Source: Hoeflea_A sp965228435 (GTDB lineage: Bacteria; Pseudomonadota; Alphaproteobacteria; Rhizobiales; Rhizobiaceae). From it: 64,000 bases of DNA. The notes beneath the pieces are model-generated. The model did no database searches. It had not been told where the DNA came from and saw only the letters and a program-made list of their open reading frames with translations. Shown piece by piece: positions 26,553 through 36,628 of the stretch (the first letter of the stretch is position 1; every line of letters begins with the position of its first letter). The stretch spans positions 6,324,001 to 6,388,000 of the forward strand of contig OZ245818.1 in NCBI GenBank assembly GCA_965228435.1. The letters are read 5' to 3'. The translations under genes and the position numbers were made by a program.

Positions 26553-27599
26553 ATGGAGAGCTTTTTCTCAACCTATGTCTGGCCTGCGGCGATCATGATC
26601 GGCCAGTCGCTGCTGCTCCTTGTGGCGCTGCTGATCTTCATCGCCTACGTGCTTTATGCAGACCGGAAAATCTGGGCTGCGGTCCAGATGCGGCGGGGCC
26701 CGAACGTCGTCGGCCCCTGGGGGCTGTTTCAATCCTTTGCCGACCTGCTGAAGTTCGTATTCAAAGAACCGGTCATTCCCGCCGGCGCAAACAAGGGCGT
26801 ATTCCTGTTGGCGCCGCTGGTGTCGGTGACGCTGGCCTTGGCTGCCTGGGCTGTCATACCGGTGGCCGATGGATGGGCCATCGCATCGATCAATGTCGGC
26901 ATTCTCTACGTGTTCGCCATTTCCTCGCTGGAGGTCTATGGCGTGATCATGGGAGGCTGGGCCTCCAACTCGAAATATCCGTTCCTGGGAGCGCTGCGCT
27001 CTGCGGCTCAGATGGTATCCTACGAAGTCTCCATCGGCTTCGTAATCATCACCGTGTTGCTGTGCGTCGGTTCCCTCAACCTGACCGATATCGTGTTGTC
27101 GCAGCAGGATGGTCTGGGAACCCGGCTCGGTTTGCCCAATTCGTTGCTCGATTGGCATTGGCTTGCCCTGTTCCCTATGTTCATCGTGTTTTTCATCTCG
27201 GCGCTTGCGGAAACAAACCGACCACCCTTCGATCTGCCGGAGGCTGAGTCGGAGCTGGTCGCCGGCTTCATGGTGGAGTACGGCTCCACCCCCTACATGA
27301 TGTTCATGCTCGGCGAATACGCCGCCATCGTGTTGATGTGCGCGCTGACGACGATCCTGTTTCTCGGGGGATGGCTGCCGCCATTCGACATCTGGCTGTT
27401 CAACTGGGTGCCGGGAATCATCTGGTTCGTTCTGAAGGTCTGTCTGGTCTTCTTCATGTTCTCCATGGTGAAGGCCTTCGTGCCGCGCTATCGCTACGAC
27501 CAACTGATGCGTCTGGGTTGGAAAGTATTTCTGCCGTTGTCGCTCGCCATGGTGGCGATCGTCGCTTTCGTCCTCAAGCTGACCGGCTGGTCGGCGTGA
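26553..27599 (+). CDS. nuoH: NADH-quinone oxidoreductase subunit H
   Basis: 348-residue membrane subunit ND1 with eight transmembrane helices, forming the quinone entry tunnel and the link between the arms. Seen: YADRKIWAAVQMRRGPNVVG, the acidic loop EVSIGFV, and AETNRPPFDLPEAESELVAG (positions ~216-235). Confidence 0.98.
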   Translation: MESFFSTYVWPAAIMIGQSLLLLVALLIFIAYVLYADRKIWAAVQMRRGPNVVGPWGLFQSFADLLKFVFKEPVIPAGANKGVFLLAPLVSVTLALAAWAVIPVADGWAIASINVGILYVFAISSLEVYGVIMGGWASNSKYPFLGALRSAAQMVSYEVSIGFVIITVLLCVGSLNLTDIVLSQQDGLGTRLGLPNSLLDWHWLALFPMFIVFFISALAETNRPPFDLPEAESELVAGFMVEYGSTPYMMFMLGEYAAIVLMCALTTILFLGGWLPPFDIWLFNWVPGIIWFVLKVCLVFFMFSMVKAFVPRYRYDQLMRLGWKVFLPLSLAMVAIVAFVLKLTGWSA

Positions 27600-27615
27600 A
27601 CCGGGAGGATTGCAC

Positions 27616-28104
27616 ATGTCTCTAACGCAAGCCGCCAAGTCGCTCTTTCTCAAGGAATTCGTCGAGGCGTTCTTCCTGTCGATGCGCTATTTCTTCGCGC
27701 CCAAGGCGACGGTGAATTACCCGTTCGAGAAGGGGCCGGTCAGCCCGCGCTTTCGCGGTGAGCATGCTCTGCGCCGTTACCCTAACGGCGAGGAACGCTG
27801 CATCGCCTGCAAGCTGTGCGAAGCGATTTGTCCGGCACAGGCCATTACGATCGAAGCAGGCCCCCGTCGCAACGACGGAACCCGGCGCACGCTTCGCTAC
27901 GACATCGACATGGTCAAATGCATCTATTGCGGCTTCTGCCAGGAAGCTTGCCCTGTAGATGCGATCGTTGAAGGCCCGAATTTCGAATTTGCCGCCGAAA
28001 CCCGTGAGGAGCTTTACTTCGACAAGGACAAGTTGCTCGACAACGGCGATCGGTGGGAGCGCGAAATCGCGCAGAACATCGCCATGGACGCGCCGTATCG
28101 GTAG
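27616..28104 (+). CDS. nuoI: NADH-quinone oxidoreductase subunit I
   Basis: 162-residue ferredoxin-like subunit with two [4Fe-4S] clusters, N6a and N6b, bridging to NuoB. Seen: CIACKLCEAICP and CIYCGFCQEACP. ATG 27616 is chosen over the TTG two codons upstream because GGGAGG (27603-27608) is spaced for it. A 155-base gap separates it from nuoJ, by far the largest inside the operon. Confidence 0.97.
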   Translation: MSLTQAAKSLFLKEFVEAFFLSMRYFFAPKATVNYPFEKGPVSPRFRGEHALRRYPNGEERCIACKLCEAICPAQAITIEAGPRRNDGTRRTLRYDIDMVKCIYCGFCQEACPVDAIVEGPNFEFAAETREELYFDKDKLLDNGDRWEREIAQNIAMDAPYR

Positions 28105-28259
28105 GCGTTCACATTACCCGGTTGCCTTCCGGTGACCGGATCTTCATCGGCCTGAAGCGCTTGAGCGCTTTGGCTGAAACGCAGGAAACCGGCCGGACGG
28201 GGATCGGCTGAAATCGGGGAACACGCCAGTGCCCCCGGGGAAACAAAAAGGCACCTGTT
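28105..28259 (+). other. nuoI-nuoJ spacer with palindromes
   Basis: The other nuo gene junctions span 46 bases or less, but this one is 155 bases. It holds TCCGGT-G-ACCGGA (28128-28140) and AAGCGCT-TG-AGCGCTT (28155-28170), both perfect dyads, and no convincing ORF. It could be a processing site, a protein-binding site or an internal promoter region. No clear -35/-10 pair was seen. Confidence 0.5.
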
Positions 28260-28874
28260 ATGGGTCTACAGGCTCTGTTCTTTTATCTGTTCTCGGCGAT
28301 TGCCGTGGCGTCCGCGCTGATGGTGATTTCGTCGCGAAACCCGGTTCATTCGGTGCTGTTTCTGATCCTGACCTTCTTCAATGCCGCAGCCCTGTTCCTA
28401 ATGACCGGGGCTGAGTTCTTGGCGATGATCCTCATCGTGGTCTATGTCGGCGCCGTCGCGGTGCTGTTCCTGTTCGTTGTCATGATGCTCGACATCGACT
28501 TCACCGAACTGCGTTCTGGCATTCTGGAATACGCGCCGGTAGGAGCATTGGTCGGTATCGTTCTCGCCGCCGAGCTGATCATCGTGCTGGCCGGAAACGC
28601 CTTCCGGGTTGAAACCGATGCCAATGCTTCTCAGCCGATACCGGATATGAACGAGGTGTCGAACATCCATGCCCTGGGTGACATTCTCTACACCGACTAT
28701 GTGCACTTCTTTCAGATAGCAGGCATGATCTTGCTGGTGGCGATGATCGGCGCCATCGTCCTGACGCTGCGGCACAAGGAAAACGTCAAGCGGCAAAACA
28801 TCTCCGAGCAGGTTGCCCGCTCGCCTGAAACGGCGATCGAGGTGGTCGACGTCAAGCCCGGTCAGGGCATCTAG
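28260..28874 (+). CDS. nuoJ: NADH-quinone oxidoreductase subunit J
   Basis: 204-residue membrane subunit ND6 with five transmembrane helices. Seen: ASALMVISSRNPVHSVLFLI and AEFLAMILIVVYVGAVAVLFLF-type helix 3 (positions ~57-78), which carries the pi-bulge region and connects to the proton-pumping arm. Confidence 0.97.
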   Translation: MGLQALFFYLFSAIAVASALMVISSRNPVHSVLFLILTFFNAAALFLMTGAEFLAMILIVVYVGAVAVLFLFVVMMLDIDFTELRSGILEYAPVGALVGIVLAAELIIVLAGNAFRVETDANASQPIPDMNEVSNIHALGDILYTDYVHFFQIAGMILLVAMIGAIVLTLRHKENVKRQNISEQVARSPETAIEVVDVKPGQGI

Positions 28875-28888
28875 GAAGGAACGGGGAC

Positions 28889-29197
28889 ATGGAAATCGGT
28901 CTTTCCCATTATCTGACAGTCGGCGCGATCCTGTTCACCATCGGTGTCTTCGGGATCTTCCTCAACCGCAAGAACGTCATCGTCATTTTGATGTCGGTGG
29001 AGCTCATACTGCTGGCCGTCAATCTCAACTTCGTGGCGTTTTCCGAGCATCTCGGCGATCTGATGGGACAGATTTTCGCTCTGTTCGTCCTGACCGTGGC
29101 TGCAGCGGAAGCGGCCATCGGATTGGCGATCCTGGTGGTCTTCTACCGCAACCGCGGATCCATCGCTGTCGAAGACGTCAACATGATGAAGGGCTGA
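28889..29197 (+). CDS. nuoK: NADH-quinone oxidoreductase subunit K
   Basis: 102-residue membrane subunit ND4L with three transmembrane helices. Seen: the two membrane glutamates in VILMSVELILLAVN and VAAAEAAIGLAI, which take part in the proton pathway. Confidence 0.97.
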   Translation: MEIGLSHYLTVGAILFTIGVFGIFLNRKNVIVILMSVELILLAVNLNFVAFSEHLGDLMGQIFALFVLTVAAAEAAIGLAILVVFYRNRGSIAVEDVNMMKG

Positions 29198-29204
29198 GCG
29201 GACA

Positions 29205-31190
29205 ATGTATCACGCCATCGTTTTCTTTCCGCTGATCGGTGCCCTCGTAGCCGGGTTGTTCGGTCGCTCCATCGGAGCCAAAGCCAGTGAGTACCTGACC
29301 TGTGGCCTGATGGTCGTGGCGGCGTTGCTGTCCTGGGTCGCCTTCTTCCAGGTGGCTCTGGGTCACGGCGAAACTCTGCAGATCGATGTCCTGCGCTGGA
29401 TGGAATCCGGGACGCTGTCGATCGATTGGGCATTTCGCATCGACACGCTGACTGCGGTCATGCTGGTGGTGGTCAACACCGTCTCCTGCCTGGTGCATAT
29501 CTACTCGATCGGTTACATGCACCACGATCCGCACCGTCCGCGCTTTTTCGCTTACCTGTCGCTGTTCACCTTTGCCATGCTGATGCTGGTGACGTCCGAC
29601 AACCTCCTGCAGATGTTCTTCGGCTGGGAAGGCGTCGGCCTGGCGTCCTATCTGTTGATCGGCTTCTGGTACAAGAAACCATCGGCCAATGCGGCCGCCA
29701 TGAAGGCCTTTATCGTCAACCGTGTCGGTGACTTCGGTTTTGCTCTAGGTATTTTCGGCGTGTTCGTGCTGTTTGGCTCCATTTCGCTGGACACGGTCTT
29801 TGCCAATGCCGCGGAATTCCTGCCGGGTGAGGCCTCGACCGACTCCGGTCCTGTCATCGATCTGTTCGGCATGCAGCTCGATCGCGGCCATGCCCTGACC
29901 GCGACCTGTTTGCTGCTTTTCATGGGAGCGATGGGCAAATCGGCTCAGTTCCTGCTGCACACGTGGCTGCCTGACGCGATGGAAGGCCCGACCCCGGTTT
30001 CGGCCTTGATCCACGCGGCGACCATGGTGACGGCCGGCGTTTTCCTGGTCGCGCGCATGTCGCCGATCTTCGAACTGTCGGTCGATGCACTGACCATCGT
30101 CACGATATTCGGAGCGATCACCGCCTTCTTTGCCGCGACGATCGGACTGGTGCAAAACGACATCAAGCGGGTGATCGCCTATTCGACCTGCTCCCAGCTC
30201 GGTTACATGTTCGTGGCGCTGGGCGTCGGGGCCTATGGTGCCGGTATTTTTCACCTGTTCACGCACGCTTTTTTCAAGGCACTGCTGTTCCTTGGTGCGG
30301 GCTCGGTTATTCATGCGGTCTCGGATGAACAGGATATGCGCCGCATGGGCGGCCTGAGAACCCACATTCCGATAACCTACTGGATGATGATCATCGGGAC
30401 GCTGGCGTTGACCGGCTTCGGGATTCCATTCAGCGGTATCGGCACCGCCGGGTTCATCTCCAAGGACGCCATCATCGAGTCCTCCTTCGTCGGTCATAAT
30501 TCAGCGGCGCTCTTTGCCTTCTGGATGCTGGTGATCGCGGCCGCCTTCACAAGTTTCTATTCCTGGCGGCTGATCTTCATGACGTTCCATGGCAAACCGC
30601 GTGCGTCATCCGATGTGATGCATCACGTGCACGAGTCACCCTGGGTGATGCTCGGGCCGCTCGTTGTACTGGCTCTGGGCGCGTTGTTCGCAGGCATGCT
30701 TTTTGTCGGTGACTTCTTTGGACACCATTACGACGAGTTCTGGAAAGGCGCGCTCTTCACGCTGCCGGACAACAACATCCTAGAGGAATTCCATCACGTT
30801 CCGGTTTGGGTGAAATTGAGCCCGTTCGTGGCGATGGTGATCGGTTTTGTCATCGCCTGGTATTTCTATATCCGTTCACCCGAAACGCCGAAGGAATTGG
30901 CCAAGCGTCATCGCGGCCTGTACCTGTTCCTGCTGAACAAATGGTACTTCGACGAGCTCTATGACCTGCTGTTTGTCCGCAGCGCCAAATGGCTGGGACG
31001 CTTTCTCTGGAAGCGCGGCGATGGCTGGCTCATCGACGGATTCGGACCTGACGGTGTCGCCGCCCGGGTGCAGGACATCACCAATCGGGTGGTGCGTATC
31101 CAGACCGGATATCTCTATCACTATGCCTTTGCGATGTTGATCGGCGTGGCTGCGCTTGTCACCTGGATGATGCTCGGGGGAGCCGCATAA
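29205..31190 (+). CDS. nuoL: NADH-quinone oxidoreductase subunit L
   Basis: 661-residue distal antiporter-like proton-pumping subunit ND5 with its long lateral helix at the C-terminus. Seen: FFGWEGVGLASYLLIGFWY with the key glutamate, and LLHTWLPDAMEGPTPVSALI (positions ~249-268). The stop overlaps the nuoM start by one base (TAATG). Confidence 0.98.
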   Translation: MYHAIVFFPLIGALVAGLFGRSIGAKASEYLTCGLMVVAALLSWVAFFQVALGHGETLQIDVLRWMESGTLSIDWAFRIDTLTAVMLVVVNTVSCLVHIYSIGYMHHDPHRPRFFAYLSLFTFAMLMLVTSDNLLQMFFGWEGVGLASYLLIGFWYKKPSANAAAMKAFIVNRVGDFGFALGIFGVFVLFGSISLDTVFANAAEFLPGEASTDSGPVIDLFGMQLDRGHALTATCLLLFMGAMGKSAQFLLHTWLPDAMEGPTPVSALIHAATMVTAGVFLVARMSPIFELSVDALTIVTIFGAITAFFAATIGLVQNDIKRVIAYSTCSQLGYMFVALGVGAYGAGIFHLFTHAFFKALLFLGAGSVIHAVSDEQDMRRMGGLRTHIPITYWMMIIGTLALTGFGIPFSGIGTAGFISKDAIIESSFVGHNSAALFAFWMLVIAAAFTSFYSWRLIFMTFHGKPRASSDVMHHVHESPWVMLGPLVVLALGALFAGMLFVGDFFGHHYDEFWKGALFTLPDNNILEEFHHVPVWVKLSPFVAMVIGFVIAWYFYIRSPETPKELAKRHRGLYLFLLNKWYFDELYDLLFVRSAKWLGRFLWKRGDGWLIDGFGPDGVAARVQDITNRVVRIQTGYLYHYAFAMLIGVAALVTWMMLGGAA

Positions 31191-32698
31191 TGACCGACTG
31201 GCCGATCCTATCAACGGTCACTTTCGTGCCGCTCGTCGGCGTGCTGTTCATCATGCTCATCCGCGATGACAGTGAGATCGGACGTCGCAACATCCGCAAT
31301 GTGGCGCTGCTCACGACCGTCTTCAATTTCGTCTTCTCGCTCTATATCTGGTTTGCCTTCGACAACAGCAATTACGGCTTCCAGATGGTCGAATACGCAC
31401 CCTGGATGGGGTCGGGCATCGCCTACCATATGGGTGTCGACGGCATTTCGATGCTGTTCATTATCCTGACCACGTTCCTGATGCCGCTGTGTATCCTGGC
31501 CAGTTGGGAGTCGGTGCAGAAGCGCGTGAAGGATTACATGATCGCGTTTCTGATCCTGGAAACGCTGATGATCGGCGTTTTCTGCGCGCTCGACATCGTG
31601 CTGTTTTACGTCTTCTTCGAAGCAGGTCTCATCCCGATGTTCATCATCATCGGAGTGTGGGGTGGTGGCCGCCGGGTCTATGCGAGCTTCAAGTTCTTCC
31701 TCTACACGCTGCTCGGTTCGGTGCTGATGCTGCTGGCGATCATGGCGATGTACTGGAATGCCGGCACGACTTCGATCCCCGATCTGCTGGCGCATGATTT
31801 CCCGGCAAACATGCAAACCTGGCTGTGGTTGGCCTTCTTTGCCTCCTTTGCGGTCAAGATGCCGATGTGGCCCGTGCATACCTGGCTCCCGGACGCGCAC
31901 GTCGAGGCGCCAACGGCCGGATCCGTCATTCTGGCCGGCATCCTGCTGAAGCTCGGTGGCTACGGCTTCCTGCGATTCTCGCTGCCGATGTTCCCGCTGG
32001 CTTCGGCCGATCTGGCGCCGCTGGTCTATACGCTGTCGATCGTTGCCATCATCTACACATCGCTCGTGGCGATGATGCAGGAGGACATCAAGAAGCTGAT
32101 CGCCTATTCGTCGGTGGCCCACATGGGGTATGTGACGATGGGCATTTTCACGGCCAATGCCCAGGGCATTCAGGGCGCCATCTTTCAGATGCTTTCGCAC
32201 GGTCTGGTCTCTGCAGCGCTCTTCCTGTGCGTTGGCGTCGTCTATGACCGCCTCCACACGCGTGAGATCGCAGCCTATGGCGGCCTGGTCAACAATATGC
32301 CCAAATATGCCGTGGCATTCATGGTCTTTACCATGGCCAATGTCGGCTTGCCGGGAACCTCGGGTTTCGTCGGAGAGTTCTTGACGCTGCTTGGCGTATT
32401 CCAGGTCAACACCTGGGTTGCGCTGTTTGCGACAACCGGCGTGGTCCTTTCGGCTGCCTATGCGCTTTGGCTCTATCGCCGCGTGATATTCGGTGCGCTG
32501 GAGAAGGAAAGCCTCAAATCGATGCTTGACCTGACCACGCGCGAGAAAGTCATCCTCTATCCGCTGATCGCCCTGGTCATCTTCTTCGGCGTCTATCCGA
32601 TGCCGGTGTTCGATGTCACGGCCGCGTCGGTCGATGCCCTGATCAACAACTACAATGCTTCGCTTGAGGCCGCCCGCGGCCTGGCGCTGGCGAACTAG
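31190..32698 (+). CDS. nuoM: NADH-quinone oxidoreductase subunit M
   Basis: 502-residue antiporter-like proton-pumping subunit ND4. Seen: FYVFFEAGLIPMFIIIGVWG with the key glutamate, and VHTWLPDAHVEAPTAGSVI. Translationally coupled to nuoL. Confidence 0.98.
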   Translation: MTDWPILSTVTFVPLVGVLFIMLIRDDSEIGRRNIRNVALLTTVFNFVFSLYIWFAFDNSNYGFQMVEYAPWMGSGIAYHMGVDGISMLFIILTTFLMPLCILASWESVQKRVKDYMIAFLILETLMIGVFCALDIVLFYVFFEAGLIPMFIIIGVWGGGRRVYASFKFFLYTLLGSVLMLLAIMAMYWNAGTTSIPDLLAHDFPANMQTWLWLAFFASFAVKMPMWPVHTWLPDAHVEAPTAGSVILAGILLKLGGYGFLRFSLPMFPLASADLAPLVYTLSIVAIIYTSLVAMMQEDIKKLIAYSSVAHMGYVTMGIFTANAQGIQGAIFQMLSHGLVSAALFLCVGVVYDRLHTREIAAYGGLVNNMPKYAVAFMVFTMANVGLPGTSGFVGEFLTLLGVFQVNTWVALFATTGVVLSAAYALWLYRRVIFGALEKESLKSMLDLTTREKVILYPLIALVIFFGVYPMPVFDVTAASVDALINNYNASLEAARGLALAN

Positions 32699-32709
32699 GA
32701 CTGCGCCTT

Positions 32710-34152
32710 ATGACTGGTGAAATGCTCATATCCAGCCTGCAGCTCTCGACGCCGGAGATCATTCTGGCGGTCGGCTCGATGGTTCTGTTGATGATCGGGG
32801 TGTTTTCGGGCAACCGCTCATCGTCGCTTGTAACCGGGCTGGCCGTTGCGCTGCTGATCATTTCCGGGCTCTGGTTGGTGCTGCTCAACGGTGAGGGGGC
32901 AGCCTTTGGCGGGGCGTTCCTCGACGATTCCTTTGCCAAATTCATGAAGGTCCTTACGCTGATCGGCTCGATTACCGCCCTGGTCATGGCGGTTGGCCAT
33001 GCGCAGGAGGAACAGATCGACCGGTTCGAGTTTCCGGTGCTGATCGTGCTGGCGACGCTGGGCATGATGCTGATGATATCCGCCAACGATCTGATTGCGC
33101 TCTATCTCGGGCTCGAGCTTCAGTCGTTGTCGCTTTACGTCGTTGCAGCCATCAACCGCGACAGCACGCGTTCGACCGAGGCGGGCCTGAAATATTTCGT
33201 TCTCGGCGCCTTGTCCTCGGGCATGCTGCTTTACGGCGCTTCGTTGATTTACGGCTTCACCGGTCAGATTGGCTTCACCGCGATTGCCGACGCGTTGGCC
33301 GGCGGCGAGCGTTCGCTCGGTGTCATCTTCGGGCTGGTGTTCCTGCTCGCCGGCATCGCCTTCAAGATCTCCGCGGTGCCGTTCCACATGTGGACACCGG
33401 ATGTCTACGAGGGGGCGCCGACGCCGGTGACTGCTTTCTTTGCCGCCGCGCCGAAGATCGCGGCGATGGCGATGCTGGTGCGTATTGTCATCGAGGCGTT
33501 TGAGCCGGTGACGCCGGACTGGCAGCAGGTCATCGTCTTCATCGCCATCGCGTCAATGGTGCTGGGTGCCTTCGCGGCGATTGGTCAACGCAACATCAAG
33601 CGCCTGATGGCCTACTCGTCGATCGGCCATATGGGGTACGCGCTTGTCGGTCTTGCGGCCGGTTCCCAGGTCGGCGTTCAAGGTGTTGCGATTTACATGT
33701 TGGTCTACATGGTCACTACGCTCGGCACCTTTGCCTGCATCCTCGCGATGCGACGCAAGGAAGAGGGCAATGTGGAGCAGATCGATGATCTTGCGGGTCT
33801 GTCGTCCACCAACCCGATGATGGCCACCGTCCTGACGATCTTCATGTTTTCGCTGGCCGGTATTCCATTCCTGGCCGGCTTCTTTGCCAAGTATTTCGTT
33901 TTCCTGGCGGCCATCGAGGCCGGCCTGATCGCGCTGGCGGTCATCGGTGTGCTCGCGTCCGTCGTCGGCGCTTACTATTACCTGCGCATCGTCAAGATCA
34001 TGTGGTTCGACGAGCCGGCCGGAGAGTTCGTTCCGGTCGCTGGAGAGCTGCGCCTGGTCATGGGCATATCCGGCATTTTCGTTCTGGCTTACGTTCTTGT
34101 CGGCGGTCCCGTCGGCCGGGCGGCGAATGCGGCGGCCATGACCTTCTTCTAA
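32710..34152 (+). CDS. nuoN: NADH-quinone oxidoreductase subunit N
   Basis: 480-residue antiporter-like proton-pumping subunit ND2 and last Nuo gene. Seen: IALYLGLELQSLSLYVVAA with the key glutamate, and PFHMWTPDVYEGAPTPVTAF (positions ~220-239). birA follows after 12 bases, so transcription likely continues into the downstream genes. Confidence 0.98.
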   Translation: MTGEMLISSLQLSTPEIILAVGSMVLLMIGVFSGNRSSSLVTGLAVALLIISGLWLVLLNGEGAAFGGAFLDDSFAKFMKVLTLIGSITALVMAVGHAQEEQIDRFEFPVLIVLATLGMMLMISANDLIALYLGLELQSLSLYVVAAINRDSTRSTEAGLKYFVLGALSSGMLLYGASLIYGFTGQIGFTAIADALAGGERSLGVIFGLVFLLAGIAFKISAVPFHMWTPDVYEGAPTPVTAFFAAAPKIAAMAMLVRIVIEAFEPVTPDWQQVIVFIAIASMVLGAFAAIGQRNIKRLMAYSSIGHMGYALVGLAAGSQVGVQGVAIYMLVYMVTTLGTFACILAMRRKEEGNVEQIDDLAGLSSTNPMMATVLTIFMFSLAGIPFLAGFFAKYFVFLAAIEAGLIALAVIGVLASVVGAYYYLRIVKIMWFDEPAGEFVPVAGELRLVMGISGIFVLAYVLVGGPVGRAANAAAMTFF

Positions 34153-34164
34153 CCGGGTGGCAGT

Positions 34165-34908
34165 TTGGTAACCGCAGACGAGTACCGGCATATCGCACTG
34201 GCGGACGTGCAATCGACCAACCTGGAGTGTCTCGACAGGGCGCGAGCCGGTGATCCCGGCAACCTCTGGATAACAGCCAATCGTCAACTTCAAGGGCGCG
34301 CAAGGCGTGGCCGGAGCTGGGTTTCAGAGCCGGGAAATCTCTATGCATCGCTGCTGCTGATCGATCCGGCGGAGCCCAAGGCGCTGGCCAGTCTGCCTCT
34401 GGCGGTGGCGGTGGCAGCCCATGCGGCCATTAGCCGAGCTCTTCCCCAAGGCGCAGTTGCGGCCACGATCAAATGGCCGAACGACATACTGGTCGGCGGG
34501 GCGAAGGTCTGCGGTATCCTGTTGGAGAGTGAAATCCTTGCGGACGGCCGCCGAGCGGTGGTGATCGGTTGCGGGATCAACATTGCGCATTCACCGCAGG
34601 AAACCCTTTATCAGGCATCGACCCTGCAAGCGGCGGGATCGACGGTTTCGCCCGAAGAGCTGTTTGCGAGATTGTGCCAATCCATGGCCGATGCGCTGAA
34701 CCTTTGGGATGGCGGGCAGGGTGTAAAAGCAGTGTGCGATGCCTGGAAGGCCCATGCAGAAGGCATCGGCCACCACATTACAATCAACCTGCCGAACCGG
34801 ACTGTGACTGGCCAATTCCGCGATATCGACCCCTTTGGCGGCCTGGTGCTGACCGACGATGATGGCGATACTCAGGTCATTGCGGCTGGCGACGTATTCT
34901 TCGACTGA
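34165..34908 (+). CDS. birA: Biotin--[acetyl-CoA-carboxylase] ligase, monofunctional
   Basis: 247-residue biotin protein ligase that adenylates biotin and attaches it to carboxyl carrier proteins. Seen: VQSTNLECLDRA, the biotin-binding loop GRARRGRSWVSEPGNLY, and IKWPNDILVGGAKVCGIL. There is no N-terminal helix-turn-helix, so it should not repress biotin genes as E. coli BirA does. The start appears to be TTG at 34165, 12 bases after the nuoN stop; no better ATG precedes the conserved domain. Confidence 0.93.
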   Translation: MVTADEYRHIALADVQSTNLECLDRARAGDPGNLWITANRQLQGRARRGRSWVSEPGNLYASLLLIDPAEPKALASLPLAVAVAAHAAISRALPQGAVAATIKWPNDILVGGAKVCGILLESEILADGRRAVVIGCGINIAHSPQETLYQASTLQAAGSTVSPEELFARLCQSMADALNLWDGGQGVKAVCDAWKAHAEGIGHHITINLPNRTVTGQFRDIDPFGGLVLTDDDGDTQVIAAGDVFFD

Positions 34909-34938
34909 CTTCAACACTTTAGCGATCGGCTAAGATTC

Positions 34939-36606
34939 ATGAGCAAAAGCGACGAACTGGTTTTCCTGCCCCTAGGCGGCGTTGGAGAGATCGGAATGAA
35001 CCTGGCGCTTTACGGCTACGGCCGCAAAGGCGCTCGGGAATGGATCATGGTCGACTGCGGTGTGACGTTTCCGGGACCTGAGCTCCCAGGCGTCGATATC
35101 GTGCTGCCGGACATTCAATACATTGAGGACGAGAAAATCGACCTCAAGGCGATCGTCATTACCCATGCCCACGAAGATCATTACGGCGCTCTGATGGATC
35201 TCTGGCCGTATCTGAGGGTGCCGGTCTATGTCACGCCGTTTACCGCCGGGATGCTGGAGGCCAAGCAAGCCTATGAAAAGGATACCGAGGAGGTTCCGGT
35301 AACCGTTTTCAAGGCCGGAGAAACTTTTGAGATCGGACCGTTCCGAATAGAGGCCATCCCGGTCAACCATTCGATCCCCGAGCCAGTGTCGCTGGCATTG
35401 ACGACACCGGCCGGTCTGGTGATCCACACCGGAGACTGGAAGATTGACGAGGCGCCGTCGCTTGGGCCTCTCACGGATGAAGCCAGATTTAGGGCACTGG
35501 GCGACGAGGGCGTACTCGCGCTGATTTGCGATTCCACCAACGCCATGCGCGACGGTGTGTCACCCTCGGAAACCGAGATCAGCGAAAGCCTTGCCAATAT
35601 CATCAGGGCTGCCGAGGGAAGGGTGGCTGTCACCACCTTCTCGTCCAATGTCGGGCGCATACGGTCAGTTGCAGAAGCCGCCCGTGACGCCGGCCGCAAG
35701 GTGATGTTGCTCGGAAGTTCGATCAAGAGGGTCGTCGATGTGGCGACCGATCTTGGCTACATGGAAGGCCTGCCCCCTTTCATCGACGAGGACGAGTTTT
35801 CCTCTTTTCCACGCCGCGAGCTGGTCATCATCCTGACGGGAAGCCAGGGCGAGTCGCGTGCTGCGCTGGCCAAACTGTCGCGTGACGAGATGCGCAATAT
35901 TGCACTCGGCGCCGGCGACACGGTGGTGTTCTCATCCCGAACCATCCCGGGCAATGAAAAACCCATTCTCGATATCAAGAACGGCCTGATCGAACAGGGC
36001 GTGCACATTGTCACCGACCAGGAAGCGCTGGTCCATGTTTCTGGACACCCGCGTCGCAAGGAACTCAAGCGCATGTATGAATGGGTGCGTCCTGAAATTC
36101 TTGTGCCGGTGCACGGTGAGGCAGCTCACCTGATGGCCCATGCGGAATTGGCACGGCAGAGCGGCATCGGGTCGGTCCCGCATGTTCGCAACGGTGACGT
36201 CGTTCGCCTGGCGCCGGGTTCTGCAGAGGTGATCGGCGAAGCGCCCCATGGCCGCATCTATCGCGACGGCGATCTGATTGGCGAGTATGATGACATGGGC
36301 ATCGGAGAACGGCGCAAATTGTCCTTTGTTGGACATATCGCCGTCAATGTCCTGCTCGACGGTCGTCATGAACTGGTGCGCGATCCGATGATTTCAGCGC
36401 ATGGCATTCCGGTCGAGGATGAGCACGGCGAACCGCTGGAGAAGCGACTGGCCGAGGCCGCGGCCGGAGCGGTCATCAGCATTCCTCGGGTGCGCCGCAA
36501 GGACCTCGACACGGTTCATGAATCGGTGCGTCGCGCTGTCCGATCGACAGCGCGCGACATTTGGGGCAAGAAGCCGGTCATGACGGTTTTCGTCAACCGG
36601 GTCTGA
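34939..36606 (+). CDS. rnj: Ribonuclease J
   Basis: 555-residue metallo-beta-lactamase/beta-CASP ribonuclease with 5'-3' exo- and endonuclease activity in mRNA turnover and rRNA maturation; in alphaproteobacteria it works alongside RNase E. Seen: LPLGGVGEIGMNLALYG at the N-terminus, the zinc motif THAHEDHYGAL, the beta-CASP region with TFSSNVGRI, and the C-terminal metal ligand region VSGHPRRKEL and VPVHGEAAHL. It follows birA by 30 bases. Confidence 0.95.
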   Translation: MSKSDELVFLPLGGVGEIGMNLALYGYGRKGAREWIMVDCGVTFPGPELPGVDIVLPDIQYIEDEKIDLKAIVITHAHEDHYGALMDLWPYLRVPVYVTPFTAGMLEAKQAYEKDTEEVPVTVFKAGETFEIGPFRIEAIPVNHSIPEPVSLALTTPAGLVIHTGDWKIDEAPSLGPLTDEARFRALGDEGVLALICDSTNAMRDGVSPSETEISESLANIIRAAEGRVAVTTFSSNVGRIRSVAEAARDAGRKVMLLGSSIKRVVDVATDLGYMEGLPPFIDEDEFSSFPRRELVIILTGSQGESRAALAKLSRDEMRNIALGAGDTVVFSSRTIPGNEKPILDIKNGLIEQGVHIVTDQEALVHVSGHPRRKELKRMYEWVRPEILVPVHGEAAHLMAHAELARQSGIGSVPHVRNGDVVRLAPGSAEVIGEAPHGRIYRDGDLIGEYDDMGIGERRKLSFVGHIAVNVLLDGRHELVRDPMISAHGIPVEDEHGEPLEKRLAEAAAGAVISIPRVRRKDLDTVHESVRRAVRSTARDIWGKKPVMTVFVNRV

Positions 36607-36628
36607 GTTTGGGATCGAAGGATCAACG

